Counted from the first letter of the stretch, positions 21,157 to 32,102 are shown. The stretch is 64,000 bases of DNA from Hydrogenovibrio kuenenii DSM 12350 (GCF_000526715.1 NZ_JAGP01000001.1:1178001-1242000); one strand, 5' to 3'. Notes: generated by a model from the sequence alone, not told the origin. Translations and numbers: made by a program.

Positions 21157-22126
21157 AACTATAGTATTTTTCTTCCACTTTCTTGATTGTTTCAACAATC
21201 AAAGAGGTATCGACTTTACCTACAAAAAAGTCCGCTCCCATTGCAATGACTTCACGACTGTTATTTTCACTGGTCATTGATGTATGTACAATAATTGGCA
21301 ATCCACTGGTTTTCTTATGCGACCTTATTTCTTTTATAACAGTATGCCCTGAAGCAACAGGCATTTCTAAGTCTGTAAAAATGATAGACACATCACTAAC
21401 ATCTTCAAGCTCATCTAAGTAGTTCAACAACAAACGTCCATTATCAAAAGCTTGATACTTCAGTCCCAACTGATCAAAAACCATTCCCATATATTTTTGT
21501 ATCGCCTTACTGTCTTCAGCAAACAAAATAGTTCCATTTTTAACTTTTTCACAAAAATTATACGAGCTTTCTCCAACTGACTTAGCTGAAGAGAATATTT
21601 TCTCAGCCATACTTGGCATGGCTTCAATCAACAACTTCTCAATGTCTAAAATAAAGCAAAGTTGCTCGCTATTTTCTAAGTAGGTGTGATTAATAACCTG
21701 GTTGGTATTAACATTAACATTGTAGTTAGATGCTGGCTTAATATCTGACCAATTCTTTTCTTCCACACCATGAATGTGGGCGACTCTCAAGCCGACAAAG
21801 TTATGACTAAAATCAGATACGATAATGATAGACTTCTGCTTTTCTTCTTCCGTCATATCAAAGCCCATCCATTTAGGCAAATCTACTACAGGCAGATATA
21901 CACCACGAAGCTCAATCATCCCTTCGATCAATGGGTTTGCATCTGGCATTTCAGATACTTCAAATGCTCTAGCTTCCAGAACTTCCCTGACTTTAAAAAC
22001 ATTCATACCATAATAGGGTGGTTCGTAGTCTTGCTTGGGAAACTGAACTTGAAAAATCATTAAACTAAGCTGATTGTTTTTACTTAGTTGTGCTGTTTTT
22101 TCAACCTGTTCTAATGTTGTAGTCAT
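21155..22126 (-). CDS. cheV: Chemotaxis coupling protein CheV
   Basis: 323 aa from ATG 22126 (a GTG three codons earlier is less likely, given GGTGG 5 bases before the ATG). An N-terminal CheW-like domain (about 18-165) is joined to a C-terminal receiver domain (about 200-322) with acidic pocket AEDS and phospho-acceptor Asp252 in FTDLEMPV. CheV couples chemoreceptors to CheA and is tuned by phosphorylation. No other chemotaxis gene lies in the window, so this is an orphan copy. Confidence 0.95.
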   Translation of the reverse strand: MTTTLEQVEKTAQLSKNNQLSLMIFQVQFPKQDYEPPYYGMNVFKVREVLEARAFEVSEMPDANPLIEGMIELRGVYLPVVDLPKWMGFDMTEEEKQKSIIIVSDFSHNFVGLRVAHIHGVEEKNWSDIKPASNYNVNVNTNQVINHTYLENSEQLCFILDIEKLLIEAMPSMAEKIFSSAKSVGESSYNFCEKVKNGTILFAEDSKAIQKYMGMVFDQLGLKYQAFDNGRLLLNYLDELEDVSDVSIIFTDLEMPVASGHTVIKEIRSHKKTSGLPIIVHTSMTSENNSREVIAMGADFFVGKVDTSLIVETIKKVEEKYYS

Positions 22127-22203
22127 CTTATCCACCCTTGGAGTTTATGAAGAAGCATGTTATTAGATTAACAAAAAATGCGTAGGAAGCAAGCAGGTAA
22201 AAA

Positions 22204-22806
22204 TTAGCTTCTTTCACTGATAAGTCTTACAGGTTTAAACGAGTATCGATACCCGTCTATTAAACCAAACATTTCGATTGCTTGTAAGTGTGCTTTAGTT
22301 GGATAGCCTTTATGTCTGGCATAACCATATTGAGGATAAACTTTATCTAACGCAATCATTTCCTCATCTCTGGCAACTTTTGCCAATATTGAGGCGGCAC
22401 TGATACAAGAAACTTTTGCATCCCCTTTTACAACAGCTTCACATTCATGAGATATATTTGGACACCGATTTCCATCTACCAAAACTTTTTCAAAGTGCTT
22501 ATGAATACCATCAACGGCTCTTTTCATGGCCAGCATTGTTGCATGAAGGATGTTTAGTTCATCTATTTCTTCAGGTGTCGCAAACCCAATTGAGTAATCA
22601 ATAGCAACCAACTTAATCTCTTCGGATAATTCTTTAAGTTTTTTTTCAGACAATTTTTTAGAGTCCATCAGAGGAATATCGCAGTCTTCAGGTAAGATAA
22701 CCGCAGCTGCAACTACATTTCCAACCAAAGGTCCTCTCCCAACCTCATCAACACCTACCAATCGTTCCAAAGGTCTATCTAAAACAAAGTCCTTGAAAGC
22801 ATCCAT
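22204..22806 (-). CDS. rnhB: Ribonuclease HII
   Basis: 200 aa. DEVGRG at 20-25 supplies the first catalytic acidic residues; the DSKKLSEKK block and KVARDE follow as in RNase HII, which removes ribonucleotides from DNA. The ATG at 22806 overlaps the lpxB TGA by one base (TGATG) behind AAAGG, so it is preferred over an ATG nine codons upstream. Confidence 0.96.
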   Translation of the reverse strand: MDAFKDFVLDRPLERLVGVDEVGRGPLVGNVVAAAVILPEDCDIPLMDSKKLSEKKLKELSEEIKLVAIDYSIGFATPEEIDELNILHATMLAMKRAVDGIHKHFEKVLVDGNRCPNISHECEAVVKGDAKVSCISAASILAKVARDEEMIALDKVYPQYGYARHKGYPTKAHLQAIEMFGLIDGYRYSFKPVRLISERS

Positions 22807-23984
22807 CACCTTTCTCTCTGTAAACCAGACCATTCTTCTATAGCATCGGCTGCAAGTTCTGATGCGTTTTGTTTGAGTTGTATATACTGCTGTTCAAATG
22901 CCTGTATTTGCTTTTTTCTTAAACTTGGCGTTGAAATTAAAGCACCTAAAGCTTGTGCAATATTTTCAGGTATTGCTTGCTCTTGGATAAGTTCAGGAAC
23001 AAGCGTTTCCTTTGCCAGAATATTCGGTAAACCTATCCATTGCGTAGTAGCGAGAGCCTTCATTATCCAATACGAGATTGGATGAACTTTTATAGATAAA
23101 ACAAGTGGCTTCTTATAAAGAGCAACTTCTAACGTCGCTGTACCTGAAGTAACAATCAATTGATCTGAAGCTTCGATAACCTTATCTGCTTGACGGTCAA
23201 ATAAATAAACCTTTAGCCCCTCTCCAAACGCACTCACTGCCTGTTGCATTCTTTGCTTGGCTCTGTCATGAACACAAGGAACTACAAAAATCATCTCAGG
23301 ATAAATTTGCGCAAGAATAGTCGCCGCTTGAATATATACATCTGCCATAGCATTAATTTCAGCCATTCTAGAGCCTGGCATCAATCCTGTAATAGATGCA
23401 TCAACAGGAAGACCTAACTGAGCTCTAACATGAGTTTTATTCGGCTTTTCAGGAATTTTATTGGCTAAAGGATGACCTACAAATTTTACAGGTATGTCAT
23501 ATTTGTCGTAATAAGGTGTTTCAAAAGGAAATAAAACCAACACGCCATCCACTTGCTGTTTGATTTTATTTAAACGCTTCTCTCGCCACGCCCAAACGGA
23601 TGGTCCTACATAATGGATAGTTTTAATACTATGCTTCTTAAGAACTTCTTCAACTTTAAAGTTAAAATCAGGAGCATCAATACCGATAAAAGCATCTGGC
23701 TTAATTTTTAACAAGCTATTAATAACTTTCTTTCGTATCTTCAATAGTTCTGGTAAATGCTTAATTACCTCAAAAATACCCATAACAGATAGCTTTTCCA
23801 TAGGAAACAAGGTTTCAAACCCTTCAGAAATCATCTTAGGGCCACCTATACCTACAAATTTAGCATTAGGATAACGATATTTAAGCGATTTGATAAGATC
23901 TGCAGCGAGCAGATCTCCAGAAGCTTCTCCTGCTATCATTGCGAAGACAGGAGGAGTATTGTGAAATTTATCTAACGATACCAC
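22806..23984 (-). CDS. lpxB: Lipid-A-disaccharide synthase
   Basis: 392 aa glycosyltransferase joining UDP-diacylglucosamine and lipid [16 protein letters not shown] near the N-terminus, [10 protein letters not shown] and [10 protein letters not shown] are LpxB signatures. Start is GTG at 23984, overlapping lpxA by 17 bases; no good ribosome binding site is visible, so translation may be coupled to lpxA. Confidence 0.96.
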   Translation of the reverse strand: MVSLDKFHNTPPVFAMIAGEASGDLLAADLIKSLKYRYPNAKFVGIGGPKMISEGFETLFPMEKLSVMGIFEVIKHLPELLKIRKKVINSLLKIKPDAFIGIDAPDFNFKVEEVLKKHSIKTIHYVGPSVWAWREKRLNKIKQQVDGVLVLFPFETPYYDKYDIPVKFVGHPLANKIPEKPNKTHVRAQLGLPVDASITGLMPGSRMAEINAMADVYIQAATILAQIYPEMIFVVPCVHDRAKQRMQQAVSAFGEGLKVYLFDRQADKVIEASDQLIVTSGTATLEVALYKKPLVLSIKVHPISYWIMKALATTQWIGLPNILAKETLVPELIQEQAIPENIAQALGALISTPSLRKKQIQAFEQQYIQLKQNASELAADAIEEWSGLQRER

Positions 23985-24738
23985 GGGATGAGTTTTTCAA
24001 AAATTGAATTAAAGATAAAAGCGTATTTTTGTCATCATTAATGCATTCAATTTCCTTAATGGCTTCCTCAAGTCTATATCCTGTACGATATAAAGCACGG
24101 TATGCTTTCTTAACCAGGTTAACTTGTTCGCGAGAAAAACCTCTACGCTTTAAACCTTCAACATTGAGACCTCTAGGCCCGGCAAGGTTTCCAGAAACAG
24201 TAACAAAATTAGGTACATCCTGATTAACAACACTGCCCATACCACAAAAGCTATGTTCGCCAATATGACAAAATTGATGTACAAGCGTATAACCACCCAG
24301 AATCGCCCAGTCATTTACAGTTACATGACCAGCCAATGCCGAAGCATTTGCAAGAATTATATTGTTACCGACAATACAATCATGCGCTATATGAACACCA
24401 GCCATCACCCAATTATCATTACCAATGCTAGTCTCACCACGATCCTGAATCGTGCCTCGATTCACTGTTACATTTTCTCGAAAGGTATTGTTATCCCCTA
24501 TCGTCAACTTGGTTGGTTCATTGTTATATTTTTTATCTTGGGGGGCTGCACCAATCGAACAAAATTGAAAGAAATGATTACCCTCACCAATCTTTGTTGG
24601 TCCGGATATAACAACATGGGGTTCAATAACAGTGTTTTTACCGATAAAAACATCCCCCTGGATGACGGCGTAAGCCCCCACAGAAACACCTTCTTCAATG
24701 GTTACTGTTTCATCGATAATTGCAGTTGGGTGAATCAA
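23968..24738 (-). CDS. lpxA: UDP-N-acetylglucosamine acyltransferase
   Basis: 256 aa left-handed beta-helix enzyme for the first step of lipid A synthesis. IHPTAIID opens the hexapeptide repeats, HIAHDCIVG holds the catalytic His region and GLNVEGLKRRGFS the C-terminal helical part. The start must be TTG at 24738: an in-frame TAG lies two codons upstream and the conserved N-terminus begins here, with AAGGA about 9 bases before. A rare start on an essential gene suggests tuned expression. Confidence 0.95.
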   Translation of the reverse strand: MIHPTAIIDETVTIEEGVSVGAYAVIQGDVFIGKNTVIEPHVVISGPTKIGEGNHFFQFCSIGAAPQDKKYNNEPTKLTIGDNNTFRENVTVNRGTIQDRGETSIGNDNWVMAGVHIAHDCIVGNNIILANASALAGHVTVNDWAILGGYTLVHQFCHIGEHSFCGMGSVVNQDVPNFVTVSGNLAGPRGLNVEGLKRRGFSREQVNLVKKAYRALYRTGYRLEEAIKEIECINDDKNTLLSLIQFLKNSSRGIVR

Positions 24739-24756
24739 AATCTACTTCCTTAAATG

Positions 24757-25197
24757 TCAAACTTTTCTTTCAGCACACAACATGTCACAAGAGGCAATAA
24801 TTTTGCCGTCTACAAAAGTTTTACATTCAAACTTCCAAATGCCTTTTTTGTTATTAACAGTTTTGACTTCAAATTCTAATTTATCACCTGGTACAGCTGG
24901 TTTTCTGAAACGACAGTTATCGACAGCAGCTAAGTAATACATAGATGTACCGTCAGGCTTAACTTCTTGCGTTTTAAATGCCAAGATACCCGTACATTGA
25001 GCCATCGCTTCAATAATCATAACGCCAGGCATAATTGGGTTGTCTGGGAAATGTCCAGTAAACTGAGGTTCATTGTAAGTGACGTTTTTATATCCCTTCA
25101 AATAATCACCAGATTCAAACTCTGTAACACGATCAACAAGCAAAAATGGGTAACGATGAGGTAAATACTCAAAAATTTCTTTAACGTCTAATAACAT
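24757..25197 (-). CDS. fabZ: 3-hydroxyacyl-ACP dehydratase FabZ
   Basis: 146 aa hot-dog fold enzyme. [10 protein letters not shown] (14-23), catalytic His49 in [11 protein letters not shown] and Glu63 in EAMAQ. It competes with LpxA for hydroxyacyl-ACP, and the shared operon balances phospholipid and lipid A synthesis. Confidence 0.98.
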   Translation of the reverse strand: MLLDVKEIFEYLPHRYPFLLVDRVTEFESGDYLKGYKNVTYNEPQFTGHFPDNPIMPGVMIIEAMAQCTGILAFKTQEVKPDGTSMYYLAAVDNCRFRKPAVPGDKLEFEVKTVNNKKGIWKFECKTFVDGKIIASCDMLCAERKV

Positions 25198-25199
25198 GG

Positions 25200-26240
25200 T
25201 TAATCTTCCAATTGTTTTTTTATACTTTCCAGTTCTTTTTCTAACAGCTTAATTTTTTGCGACATCTTTTCCAAATTTCTCAACCTGACAGTCGTTTTTT
25301 GCCAGTCAGCAGTTTCAACTGCAGGGAAACCAGAATAACTACCTGGTTTTTTGATTGAATGAGTTATACCTGCCTTCGCCCCAAACTGACTCTTATCTGA
25401 AACGGTGATGTGTCCATTAATACCCACTTGACCCGCAAACATACAGTACTCACCTACTTTAGTACTGCCTGCAAATCCAACTTGGCCAGCAATAGCTGTC
25501 CCTTGTCCAATTTCAACATTATGAGCCATATGAATAAGGTTATCCAAAATACAATTATCACCTATAACAGTATCTTCTATAGTTCCTCTATCAATCGCGC
25601 AATTGTTACCAACCCAGCAATTGTTTCCGATAACAACTCGACCAATTTGAGGAATTCTTAACCACTTTCCTTTTTGATTGGCAAAGCCAAACCCCTGGCC
25701 GCCGATCACGGTGCCTGATTCAATAGTAACGTGATTACCTAAGACACAATTATGCATTATTGTAACATTGGGATAGATATGACAGTTATCACCTAATACA
25801 GAGTGTGCTTCTATGACTGAACCAGAATCTATAACACACTCCTCACCCAATACAACATTTTCTCCAATATAGACACCAAAACCAATTCGACAAGTATTTG
25901 GTACAACAGCTGTTTCAGCAATAAACGTATTTGAATTTATATGGGGTTGGTGAGGTATTTCATCTAATTTTTGTGCGACATAAGCATAGGCAACATAAGG
26001 GTCGTTAACAATAATTTTATTAACAGAGGTAAAGCTTGCCATTTCTTCAGTTAGTAAAACAACAGTAGCTTGAGTTCTTTCGAGTTCAGCTATACGTCTC
26101 TTATCTGAAAAAAAAGTAATACTGCCTTGCCGAGCATCCAAAAGACTTGCAACCTGACAAACCTCTTCTATCTCACTACCTACGAGGTGCGCATCAACTC
26201 CATTTTCAATCAACAGAGCAACTATTTCAGAAAGTTTCAA
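25200..26240 (-). CDS. lpxD: UDP-3-O-(3-hydroxymyristoyl)glucosamine N-acyltransferase
   Basis: 346 aa: N-terminal uridine-binding domain, long left-handed beta-helix with many hexapeptide repeats (about 100-300; [11 protein letters not shown] holds the catalytic His) and a C-terminal coiled helix. Third acyl transfer step to lipid A. It is 2 bases from fabZ. Confidence 0.97.
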   Translation of the reverse strand: MKLSEIVALLIENGVDAHLVGSEIEEVCQVASLLDARQGSITFFSDKRRIAELERTQATVVLLTEEMASFTSVNKIIVNDPYVAYAYVAQKLDEIPHQPHINSNTFIAETAVVPNTCRIGFGVYIGENVVLGEECVIDSGSVIEAHSVLGDNCHIYPNVTIMHNCVLGNHVTIESGTVIGGQGFGFANQKGKWLRIPQIGRVVIGNNCWVGNNCAIDRGTIEDTVIGDNCILDNLIHMAHNVEIGQGTAIAGQVGFAGSTKVGEYCMFAGQVGINGHITVSDKSQFGAKAGITHSIKKPGSYSGFPAVETADWQKTTVRLRNLEKMSQKIKLLEKELESIKKQLED

Positions 26241-26256
26241 CCATCAAATCCTTTTG

Positions 26257-26790
26257 TTATTTGTTAAAACCTGTTCTTTGCTTTTTGTCTTCTTCTCTCA
26301 AGTAATCCAAAACTTTTTGTGTGACATCTAAGCTTTTATTGGTGTAAGCGATCCCTTCATACAAAATTAGATCAAAGCCTTCTTTCTTACCTATCGCTTT
26401 AATCCCTTGATTAACCATTTTCTGCAATTTTGCAAGCTCTTCATTTCTGCGAATATTCACTAATTCTTGAATATCATTACGTTTTCTTTGGATATCACGC
26501 GTCATTAAACTAATTTCGCGCTCAGAAGCACCCTTTTGAGCATCAGAAAGAATTAACTTATTTTTTTGATATTCTTTCTGTTTAGTCTCAAGTTTTTTTG
26601 CTAATTTGGTTAGTTCGGCTTGCTGTGGTCCAAACTCCTTTGCCAAATTTTTACTAGCATTCTGCGCTTGCGGCGCCTTTTCTAATAGTAAGCCAACATT
26701 TACCACACCCAACTTAACTTCTTTAGCCTGAACATAAGCAGAGACAGTAAGTAGCATAACGCTCACTAAAGCCACAAGTAGACGACGCAT
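26257..26790 (-). CDS. skp: Periplasmic chaperone Skp/OmpH
   Basis: 177 aa with signal peptide (about 1-22, cleavage after VQA), then a long charged coiled coil rich in Lys and Gln (about 40-130) typical of the Skp trimer arms that hold unfolded outer membrane proteins. Standard place between bamA and lpxD. Confidence 0.94.
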   Translation of the reverse strand: MRRLLVALVSVMLLTVSAYVQAKEVKLGVVNVGLLLEKAPQAQNASKNLAKEFGPQQAELTKLAKKLETKQKEYQKNKLILSDAQKGASEREISLMTRDIQRKRNDIQELVNIRRNEELAKLQKMVNQGIKAIGKKEGFDLILYEGIAYTNKSLDVTQKVLDYLREEDKKQRTGFNK

Positions 26791-26871
26791 ATCAGTTCCT
26801 TATTCTATTAAGTTAAACGAATTAATTGTAAACGATTTTTTTTAGAATTTTCTAGCTTTCTATAATTGGTA

Positions 26872-29157
26872 TTACAAAGGCACCCCAAGGTTAAACTGGA
26901 ATACTTGAGTTTTATCACCTGGTTGATCATTAAGTGCTTTTGACAAGCTAAATGCTAAAGGTCCAACTGGCGTAATCCATGCCATGGATAAACCTGTTGA
27001 AGCGCGAAACTCTTTCATTTTCACAGAATCCACGCCATTAAATACATTCCCTGCATCAAGGAAGAGACTCATTCTAATATTGCTAGAATCCTCAATAAAA
27101 GGCATTGGGAAAATAACCTCCGAACTAGCAACCAATTTAACACTTCCACCTATAGGTCTGTTTGAACCTTGTGTTGCGAGGTCATAAGCTGGCCCTAAAG
27201 AATTGGGTTCATACCCTCTGACAGTCCCCATGCCACCTGCATAGAAGTTCTCATAAAAAGGCAGTCCTTTATAATTACCCAACCCATCACCATAAGCAGC
27301 ACTACCTTTGACCTTAAATGTAAAGTCATTTGATAGCGGAATATAAGCACTTTCATCCAAATAGACTTTATAAAAAGAAACATCTGAGCTTGTTGGAATA
27401 GTGATTTCACCACTTAAACTGCTAGATTGACCACTTGAAGGGAAGTAAAATGCATTTTTCGTATCATAGCTCCACCCCATTGAATAGCGGACCGAATTAA
27501 AGTGACTACCATAGGATGCTGTATATGCCTTACACACTGTAAACGTATCAATACAGACCAATTTTTGATCGTCAAACTTTAAACCATAACTTAAATTACT
27601 ATTCTCACTGGTCGGATAGCCCAAGTTAAACCTTGCGCCATAGTTATTAGTCGTATAGTCTGAAACACCCAACTGAGCTGCATCGATTTCTCTAGCATAA
27701 AGACCGCCTCCTAAAGAAACGCCATCCGGCGTAAAGTAAGGGTTGGTAACCCCCATATCCAAGGACTTGGTAGAACTGCTATAGGTACTATTAATATTAG
27801 CCTTATAACCACTTCCTATAACGTTTCGCTCAGTTACACCTATCGTAAAATTAACACCATCAACTTGAGAATAACCAATTCCTGCATTAAAAGACCCTGT
27901 GGACTGTTCTTTAGCATTAACTACTAAATCAACTTGATCTTGTGAAATGCGCTTGGTATCAATTTTGACCTTCTTAAAGTACCCTAAGCGATTCAAACGA
28001 GTATTTGATCGTCTCACCCCCTTTAAAGAATAAGGAGCACTTTCAAACTGCCGAAGCTCTCGGCGAATCACATAATCTCTTGTGCGAGTATTGCCTTTGA
28101 TAATAATACGTCTAACATAAACCCTGTCTTTTGGATCAACCCTAAAGTCCAAGCTGACTAAACGGTTATTTTTATCCAAAACCGTGATCGGCTCTACCTT
28201 AGCAAAGGCATAACCTTCTTCACTTAACCTATCCCTTAAAGCATTAACTGTAGCTATAATTTTGCTACGTGAAAAAAGGTCACCTTCATGTATTTTTAGC
28301 AACCGTTTTAATTCTTTTTTCTTAAGGATCGTTTCACCAGAGAATTTAATTTTAGAAATGCTGTATTGAGGCCCTTCCTTCATATTAATCGTAATAAAAA
28401 CTTGCGTCTTATCAAGTGAAAGACTGACTTGTGTTGACTCAAGCTTGTATTCAGCAAACCCCCTATCCATGTAAAATGAACGTAGCGATTCTTCATCAGA
28501 TTGTAATTTTGGCTTTGAATATTTGTCATTATCACCAATGACTACCGATTCGGATAAAATCATTGTGCCTTTTAATCGTTTATCACTATAAGTTTTATTC
28601 CCAACTAGTGTAATCCGACCAATGTTAGCAGGCTGCCCTTCCGCCACTTTCACTTTTAAGGTCACGCGATTTCTAGGTAGCTTTTTAACATCAATTTTGA
28701 CATCTGCAGCGTAATAGCCCTGATTTTGATACTGGCGACGCAAATCGACAATGATTTTAACTAACTGATTTTTATTAAAAATACGCCCTTTTTTTACACC
28801 AAGCCCGCCTAACGCTTGCTTTAAATCATCTGTTTTTATCAGCTCATTGCCTTCAAAAGTTATATCTGAAATAGATGGACGTTCTTTAACTACAACTTTT
28901 AAAACGCCTTCAGGTAAATGATATAAAGCAATGTCTTGGAAAAATTTCGTCGCATACAGCTGTTTTAAGCTCTCACGGGTCAATTCTGGTGTTAGATCAT
29001 CTCCTATATCTACAGGCAAATAGCTTCTAACCGTTTCAAAACTAATTCTATGATTGCCCTCTACCTCAATTTTTTTTATTTTAAAATCATCTGCATAAGC
29101 AGCAGTAGAAACAAAGCAAGTGAACAAGCAAAACAGTAAAGCAATACGTTTAATCAT
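26872..29157 (-). CDS. bamA: Outer membrane assembly factor BamA
   Basis: 761 aa Omp85 protein: signal peptide (1-22, ending AYA), five POTRA domains (about 25-420), then a 16-strand beta-barrel ending in the aromatic-poor but typical QFNLGVPL. GGMGTVRGYEPNSLGP is the conserved VRGY/F region of barrel loop 6. ATG 29157 is preferred to an ATG seven codons upstream because it opens the signal peptide. It overlaps the rseP end by 8 bases. Confidence 0.97.
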   Translation of the reverse strand: MIKRIALLFCLFTCFVSTAAYADDFKIKKIEVEGNHRISFETVRSYLPVDIGDDLTPELTRESLKQLYATKFFQDIALYHLPEGVLKVVVKERPSISDITFEGNELIKTDDLKQALGGLGVKKGRIFNKNQLVKIIVDLRRQYQNQGYYAADVKIDVKKLPRNRVTLKVKVAEGQPANIGRITLVGNKTYSDKRLKGTMILSESVVIGDNDKYSKPKLQSDEESLRSFYMDRGFAEYKLESTQVSLSLDKTQVFITINMKEGPQYSISKIKFSGETILKKKELKRLLKIHEGDLFSRSKIIATVNALRDRLSEEGYAFAKVEPITVLDKNNRLVSLDFRVDPKDRVYVRRIIIKGNTRTRDYVIRRELRQFESAPYSLKGVRRSNTRLNRLGYFKKVKIDTKRISQDQVDLVVNAKEQSTGSFNAGIGYSQVDGVNFTIGVTERNVIGSGYKANINSTYSSSTKSLDMGVTNPYFTPDGVSLGGGLYAREIDAAQLGVSDYTTNNYGARFNLGYPTSENSNLSYGLKFDDQKLVCIDTFTVCKAYTASYGSHFNSVRYSMGWSYDTKNAFYFPSSGQSSSLSGEITIPTSSDVSFYKVYLDESAYIPLSNDFTFKVKGSAAYGDGLGNYKGLPFYENFYAGGMGTVRGYEPNSLGPAYDLATQGSNRPIGGSVKLVASSEVIFPMPFIEDSSNIRMSLFLDAGNVFNGVDSVKMKEFRASTGLSMAWITPVGPLAFSLSKALNDQPGDKTQVFQFNLGVPL

Positions 29158-30550
29158 CTGAAATTCGAACCAAATCATTTATTAAAGCAAAGAGAGTTAA
29201 ACCAACAATAATCATAAATCCAAGTTTTTGAACAAACAATTCAGCCACGTTATTGATAGGCGAGCCTTTTATAATTTCAACTATATAAAGAGTTAAGTGT
29301 CCACCATCCAACATAGGAATGGGCAATAGATTGAGTAACCCAAGACTTAAACTCAACAGCCCAAGCAAACTGAAAAAGCTAATCCATCCCATTTCAAGTG
29401 CCTTACCTGAATAATCAGCAATTGCAATTGGTCCCGATAAGTTACTTGGGGAAACTTCGTTTTGAAACATTTTACGAATCATATCAAAACTGATTTCAAT
29501 TAAACTGACTGAATGATTAAGTCCTACATGCATAGCCTGAATAAAAGGATATGAAACAATTGTTTGGTATTTTTTCATTTGAGCTGCATTTACTTGGATC
29601 GCAGCGCCAAAAACTCCAACATCATGACCTCTTTGTTGCTTTGAGGCTAAAGTTAATTGAACATCATAAACATGTCCATCTCGCTCAAAGCTTATATTTA
29701 CTTGCTTGTTAGGATTCTCTTTTACTAGAGTCGCAAAATCTGACCAGCTATGCATTAACTTACCATTAAAAGCAATCACTCGATCACCCGGTTTAAAGCC
29801 ATTTTTATCTGCGACTGACCCTTGTACCACCTTTGATAAGATTGGTGGGATTTTAGGAAAAAAAGGCACAAACCCAAGACTGGCTAGCCAGTCTTGCCTT
29901 GTATTATTCAAGTCCAATGTTTTCAATGAAAGTTGAATATTCTTATAAACAGAATCCGACTCACCTTCCTTTTCAGAAAAGGCGCCCAAAGCAACGTCTA
30001 CACTTTCTTTTCCTGCTAATTTATCTGCAAGAAACTTTTGATGCACTGACTGCCATGTTTGAGTCGTTTGATGTCCTACGGACATTACCTGCCAAATCGT
30101 ATTAGTTTTAGCAGACAATGCCTGGGATAAAGAAGAGTTTGGAACGACATCTTGAAACAAAGGTTTTATTCCAGGAACCCCCCAAAAATACAACCATGAA
30201 AAAACAACCCAAGCAAAAACAAGATTGATAAAAGGGCCTGCTAAAACGATTGCGAAACGCTTAAAAACTGTTTGCCTATTAAACGCCCGTGTTAAATCTT
30301 CATTTAATTCAATCGTGTCATCGTTTCTTTCATCTAAAAACTTAACATACCCCCCTAACGGGATTAACGCCAATCGATACTCTGTTTCTCCAATTTGCTT
30401 GTGTAGAAGCGGCTTTCCAAAGCCGATAGAGAATATTAGTACTTTAACTTTGAAAAACTTTGCAACAATAAAGTGCCCCCACTCATGTATTGTAACCAAA
30501 AGCCCCATAGCCAAAATAAAGCCGAGTAAAGACCAAAGTACAGTAGTCAA
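29150..30550 (-). CDS. rseP: Site-2 protease RseP
   Basis: 466 aa inner membrane zinc protease. HEWGH at 22-26 lies in the first transmembrane helix; PDZ region around VVQGSVADKNGFKPGDRVIAFNG; C-terminal NLLPIPMLDGGHL supplies the third zinc ligand. It releases sigma-E from its anti-sigma factor and clears signal peptides. It is one base from cdsA. Confidence 0.97.
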   Translation of the reverse strand: MTTVLWSLLGFILAMGLLVTIHEWGHFIVAKFFKVKVLIFSIGFGKPLLHKQIGETEYRLALIPLGGYVKFLDERNDDTIELNEDLTRAFNRQTVFKRFAIVLAGPFINLVFAWVVFSWLYFWGVPGIKPLFQDVVPNSSLSQALSAKTNTIWQVMSVGHQTTQTWQSVHQKFLADKLAGKESVDVALGAFSEKEGESDSVYKNIQLSLKTLDLNNTRQDWLASLGFVPFFPKIPPILSKVVQGSVADKNGFKPGDRVIAFNGKLMHSWSDFATLVKENPNKQVNISFERDGHVYDVQLTLASKQQRGHDVGVFGAAIQVNAAQMKKYQTIVSYPFIQAMHVGLNHSVSLIEISFDMIRKMFQNEVSPSNLSGPIAIADYSGKALEMGWISFFSLLGLLSLSLGLLNLLPIPMLDGGHLTLYIVEIIKGSPINNVAELFVQKLGFMIIVGLTLFALINDLVRISDD

Positions 30551-31357
30551 TTAACTTACCCACAACCAAAAAATATAAAAAACAGGCATTGCAATCATTA
30601 AACTGTCAACACGATCTAACAATCCACCATGACCTGGTAGCAAAGCACCACTATCTTTAATATTTGCTTGTCGTTTAAGGACGCTTTCAAATAAATCTCC
30701 ATATACAGATAAAGCACCAATCAGACAAAGTAGCAATGCCGATTGCCAAATCGTAAACGTCATATAAGGTTTAAGTAAAAACAGTCCTATATAGGAAACC
30801 ATAAATGCTACAACAACGCCTCCAACGACACCTTCCCATGTTTTTCCAGGGCTAACATATACTGCAAGCTTATGTTTTCCAAAACGCTTCCCCGAAAAAA
30901 AGGCACCTACATCTACAGCCCATATCACAAAAAAACATAACAAAAGAAGCGCTGGTGAAAAAACTTCTCTAAAAAGCATCAGCGATATAAAAAAAGGCAC
31001 TAGGGCAACCAGGCCAAATAACAAAATCACACCATCTGACCTAACAAGGTGTTCTCCCCTTCTTCTCTGGAATAGAAAAACAGAAAACAACATCATCAAA
31101 ATGCTAAACGGAGCTAAGACAAATATAAGAAAATCATTTAGATAGAGGTATGAAAAGTAAACTAATACACTAAAAATGAAAGCTAGAAAGAATCGCGCAA
31201 CTTTTGACTTAAGAGATGTAAACCCAACCCATTCCCAAGCAGCCCAAAACGTTCCCAATAAAATAAAGCCAACCCAACCTAAGGTTTCAGCTTTAAAAAG
31301 AACTACCCCTAGAACAATAGCCATAACAAGAGCTGTAATCGTTCTAGTGAGAATCAT
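30551..31357 (-). CDS. cdsA: Phosphatidate cytidylyltransferase
   Basis: 268 aa polytopic membrane enzyme making CDP-diacylglycerol. The C-terminal signature runs through GDLFESVLKRQANIKDSG and LLPGHGGLLDRVDSL; about seven to eight hydrophobic segments. It overlaps uppS by 14 bases. Confidence 0.97.
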   Translation of the reverse strand: MILTRTITALVMAIVLGVVLFKAETLGWVGFILLGTFWAAWEWVGFTSLKSKVARFFLAFIFSVLVYFSYLYLNDFLIFVLAPFSILMMLFSVFLFQRRRGEHLVRSDGVILLFGLVALVPFFISLMLFREVFSPALLLLCFFVIWAVDVGAFFSGKRFGKHKLAVYVSPGKTWEGVVGGVVVAFMVSYIGLFLLKPYMTFTIWQSALLLCLIGALSVYGDLFESVLKRQANIKDSGALLPGHGGLLDRVDSLMIAMPVFYIFWLWVS

Positions 31358-32063
31358 GCGTCACCTGCTCGCTTGTTTTTCCAAAACGTCGTTCGCGATT
31401 GGAAAAAGATGCTATGGCCTTATCAATAGAATTCTCATCAAAATCTGGCCACAATTCATCAGAAAAGTAAAATTCTGCATAAGCCATTTGCCAGACCAAG
31501 AAGTTACTAATTCTTTGCTCTCCACCAGTTCTAATCAATAAATCCGGTTCGCTTTGTTCTGCAAGACATACATTCATTGAAATATCTGCTTCAGTGAGTT
31601 CAGTAATAGGTTTATCTGGATTCTTATTACTCCAATCTTTCACTGCTTGCACTACGTCCCAGCGCCCACCGTAATTTGCTGCAATATTTAATTGCAACCC
31701 TGAATTATTTTCAGTTAAATGCTCTGCTTGGAGAATATGCTGTTGTATTTCATCAGTGAATAGCGTTCTATCACCTATGATATTTAATCTAACGTTGTTT
31801 TTATGAAGCTTACTAACTTCATTTTGAAGCGCAGAAAGGAAAAGCCCCATTAACTTTGACACTTCATCTTTAGGGCGCTTCCAATTTTCTGTACTGAATG
31901 CAAATAAAGTAAGAGATTCCACACCAATTTCTGCACAATGAGAAACAACTTTTTTAACCGCTCGCAACCCTTTTTGGTGTCCAACGAAACGAGGCAGAAA
32001 ACGTTTTTTTGCCCATCTTCCGTTTCCATCCATAATAATGGCTATATGCTTAGGCTGAGTCAT
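31344..32063 (-). CDS. uppS: Undecaprenyl diphosphate synthase
   Basis: 239 aa cis-prenyltransferase for the peptidoglycan lipid carrier. IIMDGNGRWAKKR (9-21) carries the catalytic Asp; FAFSTENWKRP and RTGGEQRISNFLVWQMAYAE are conserved substrate regions. It heads uppS-cdsA-rseP-bamA, separated from frr by tandem hairpins. Confidence 0.98.
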   Translation of the reverse strand: MTQPKHIAIIMDGNGRWAKKRFLPRFVGHQKGLRAVKKVVSHCAEIGVESLTLFAFSTENWKRPKDEVSKLMGLFLSALQNEVSKLHKNNVRLNIIGDRTLFTDEIQQHILQAEHLTENNSGLQLNIAANYGGRWDVVQAVKDWSNKNPDKPITELTEADISMNVCLAEQSEPDLLIRTGGEQRISNFLVWQMAYAEFYFSDELWPDFDENSIDKAIASFSNRERRFGKTSEQVTHDSH

Positions 32064-32102
32064 GTGTGTGTTTTTAGATAGATTTAGGTTTAAACAAAAT
32101 AA

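Noticed and set aside
24253-24753. 166-codon open frame on the plus strand
   Set aside because: Fully antisense to lpxA, with no family resemblance; a shadow frame.
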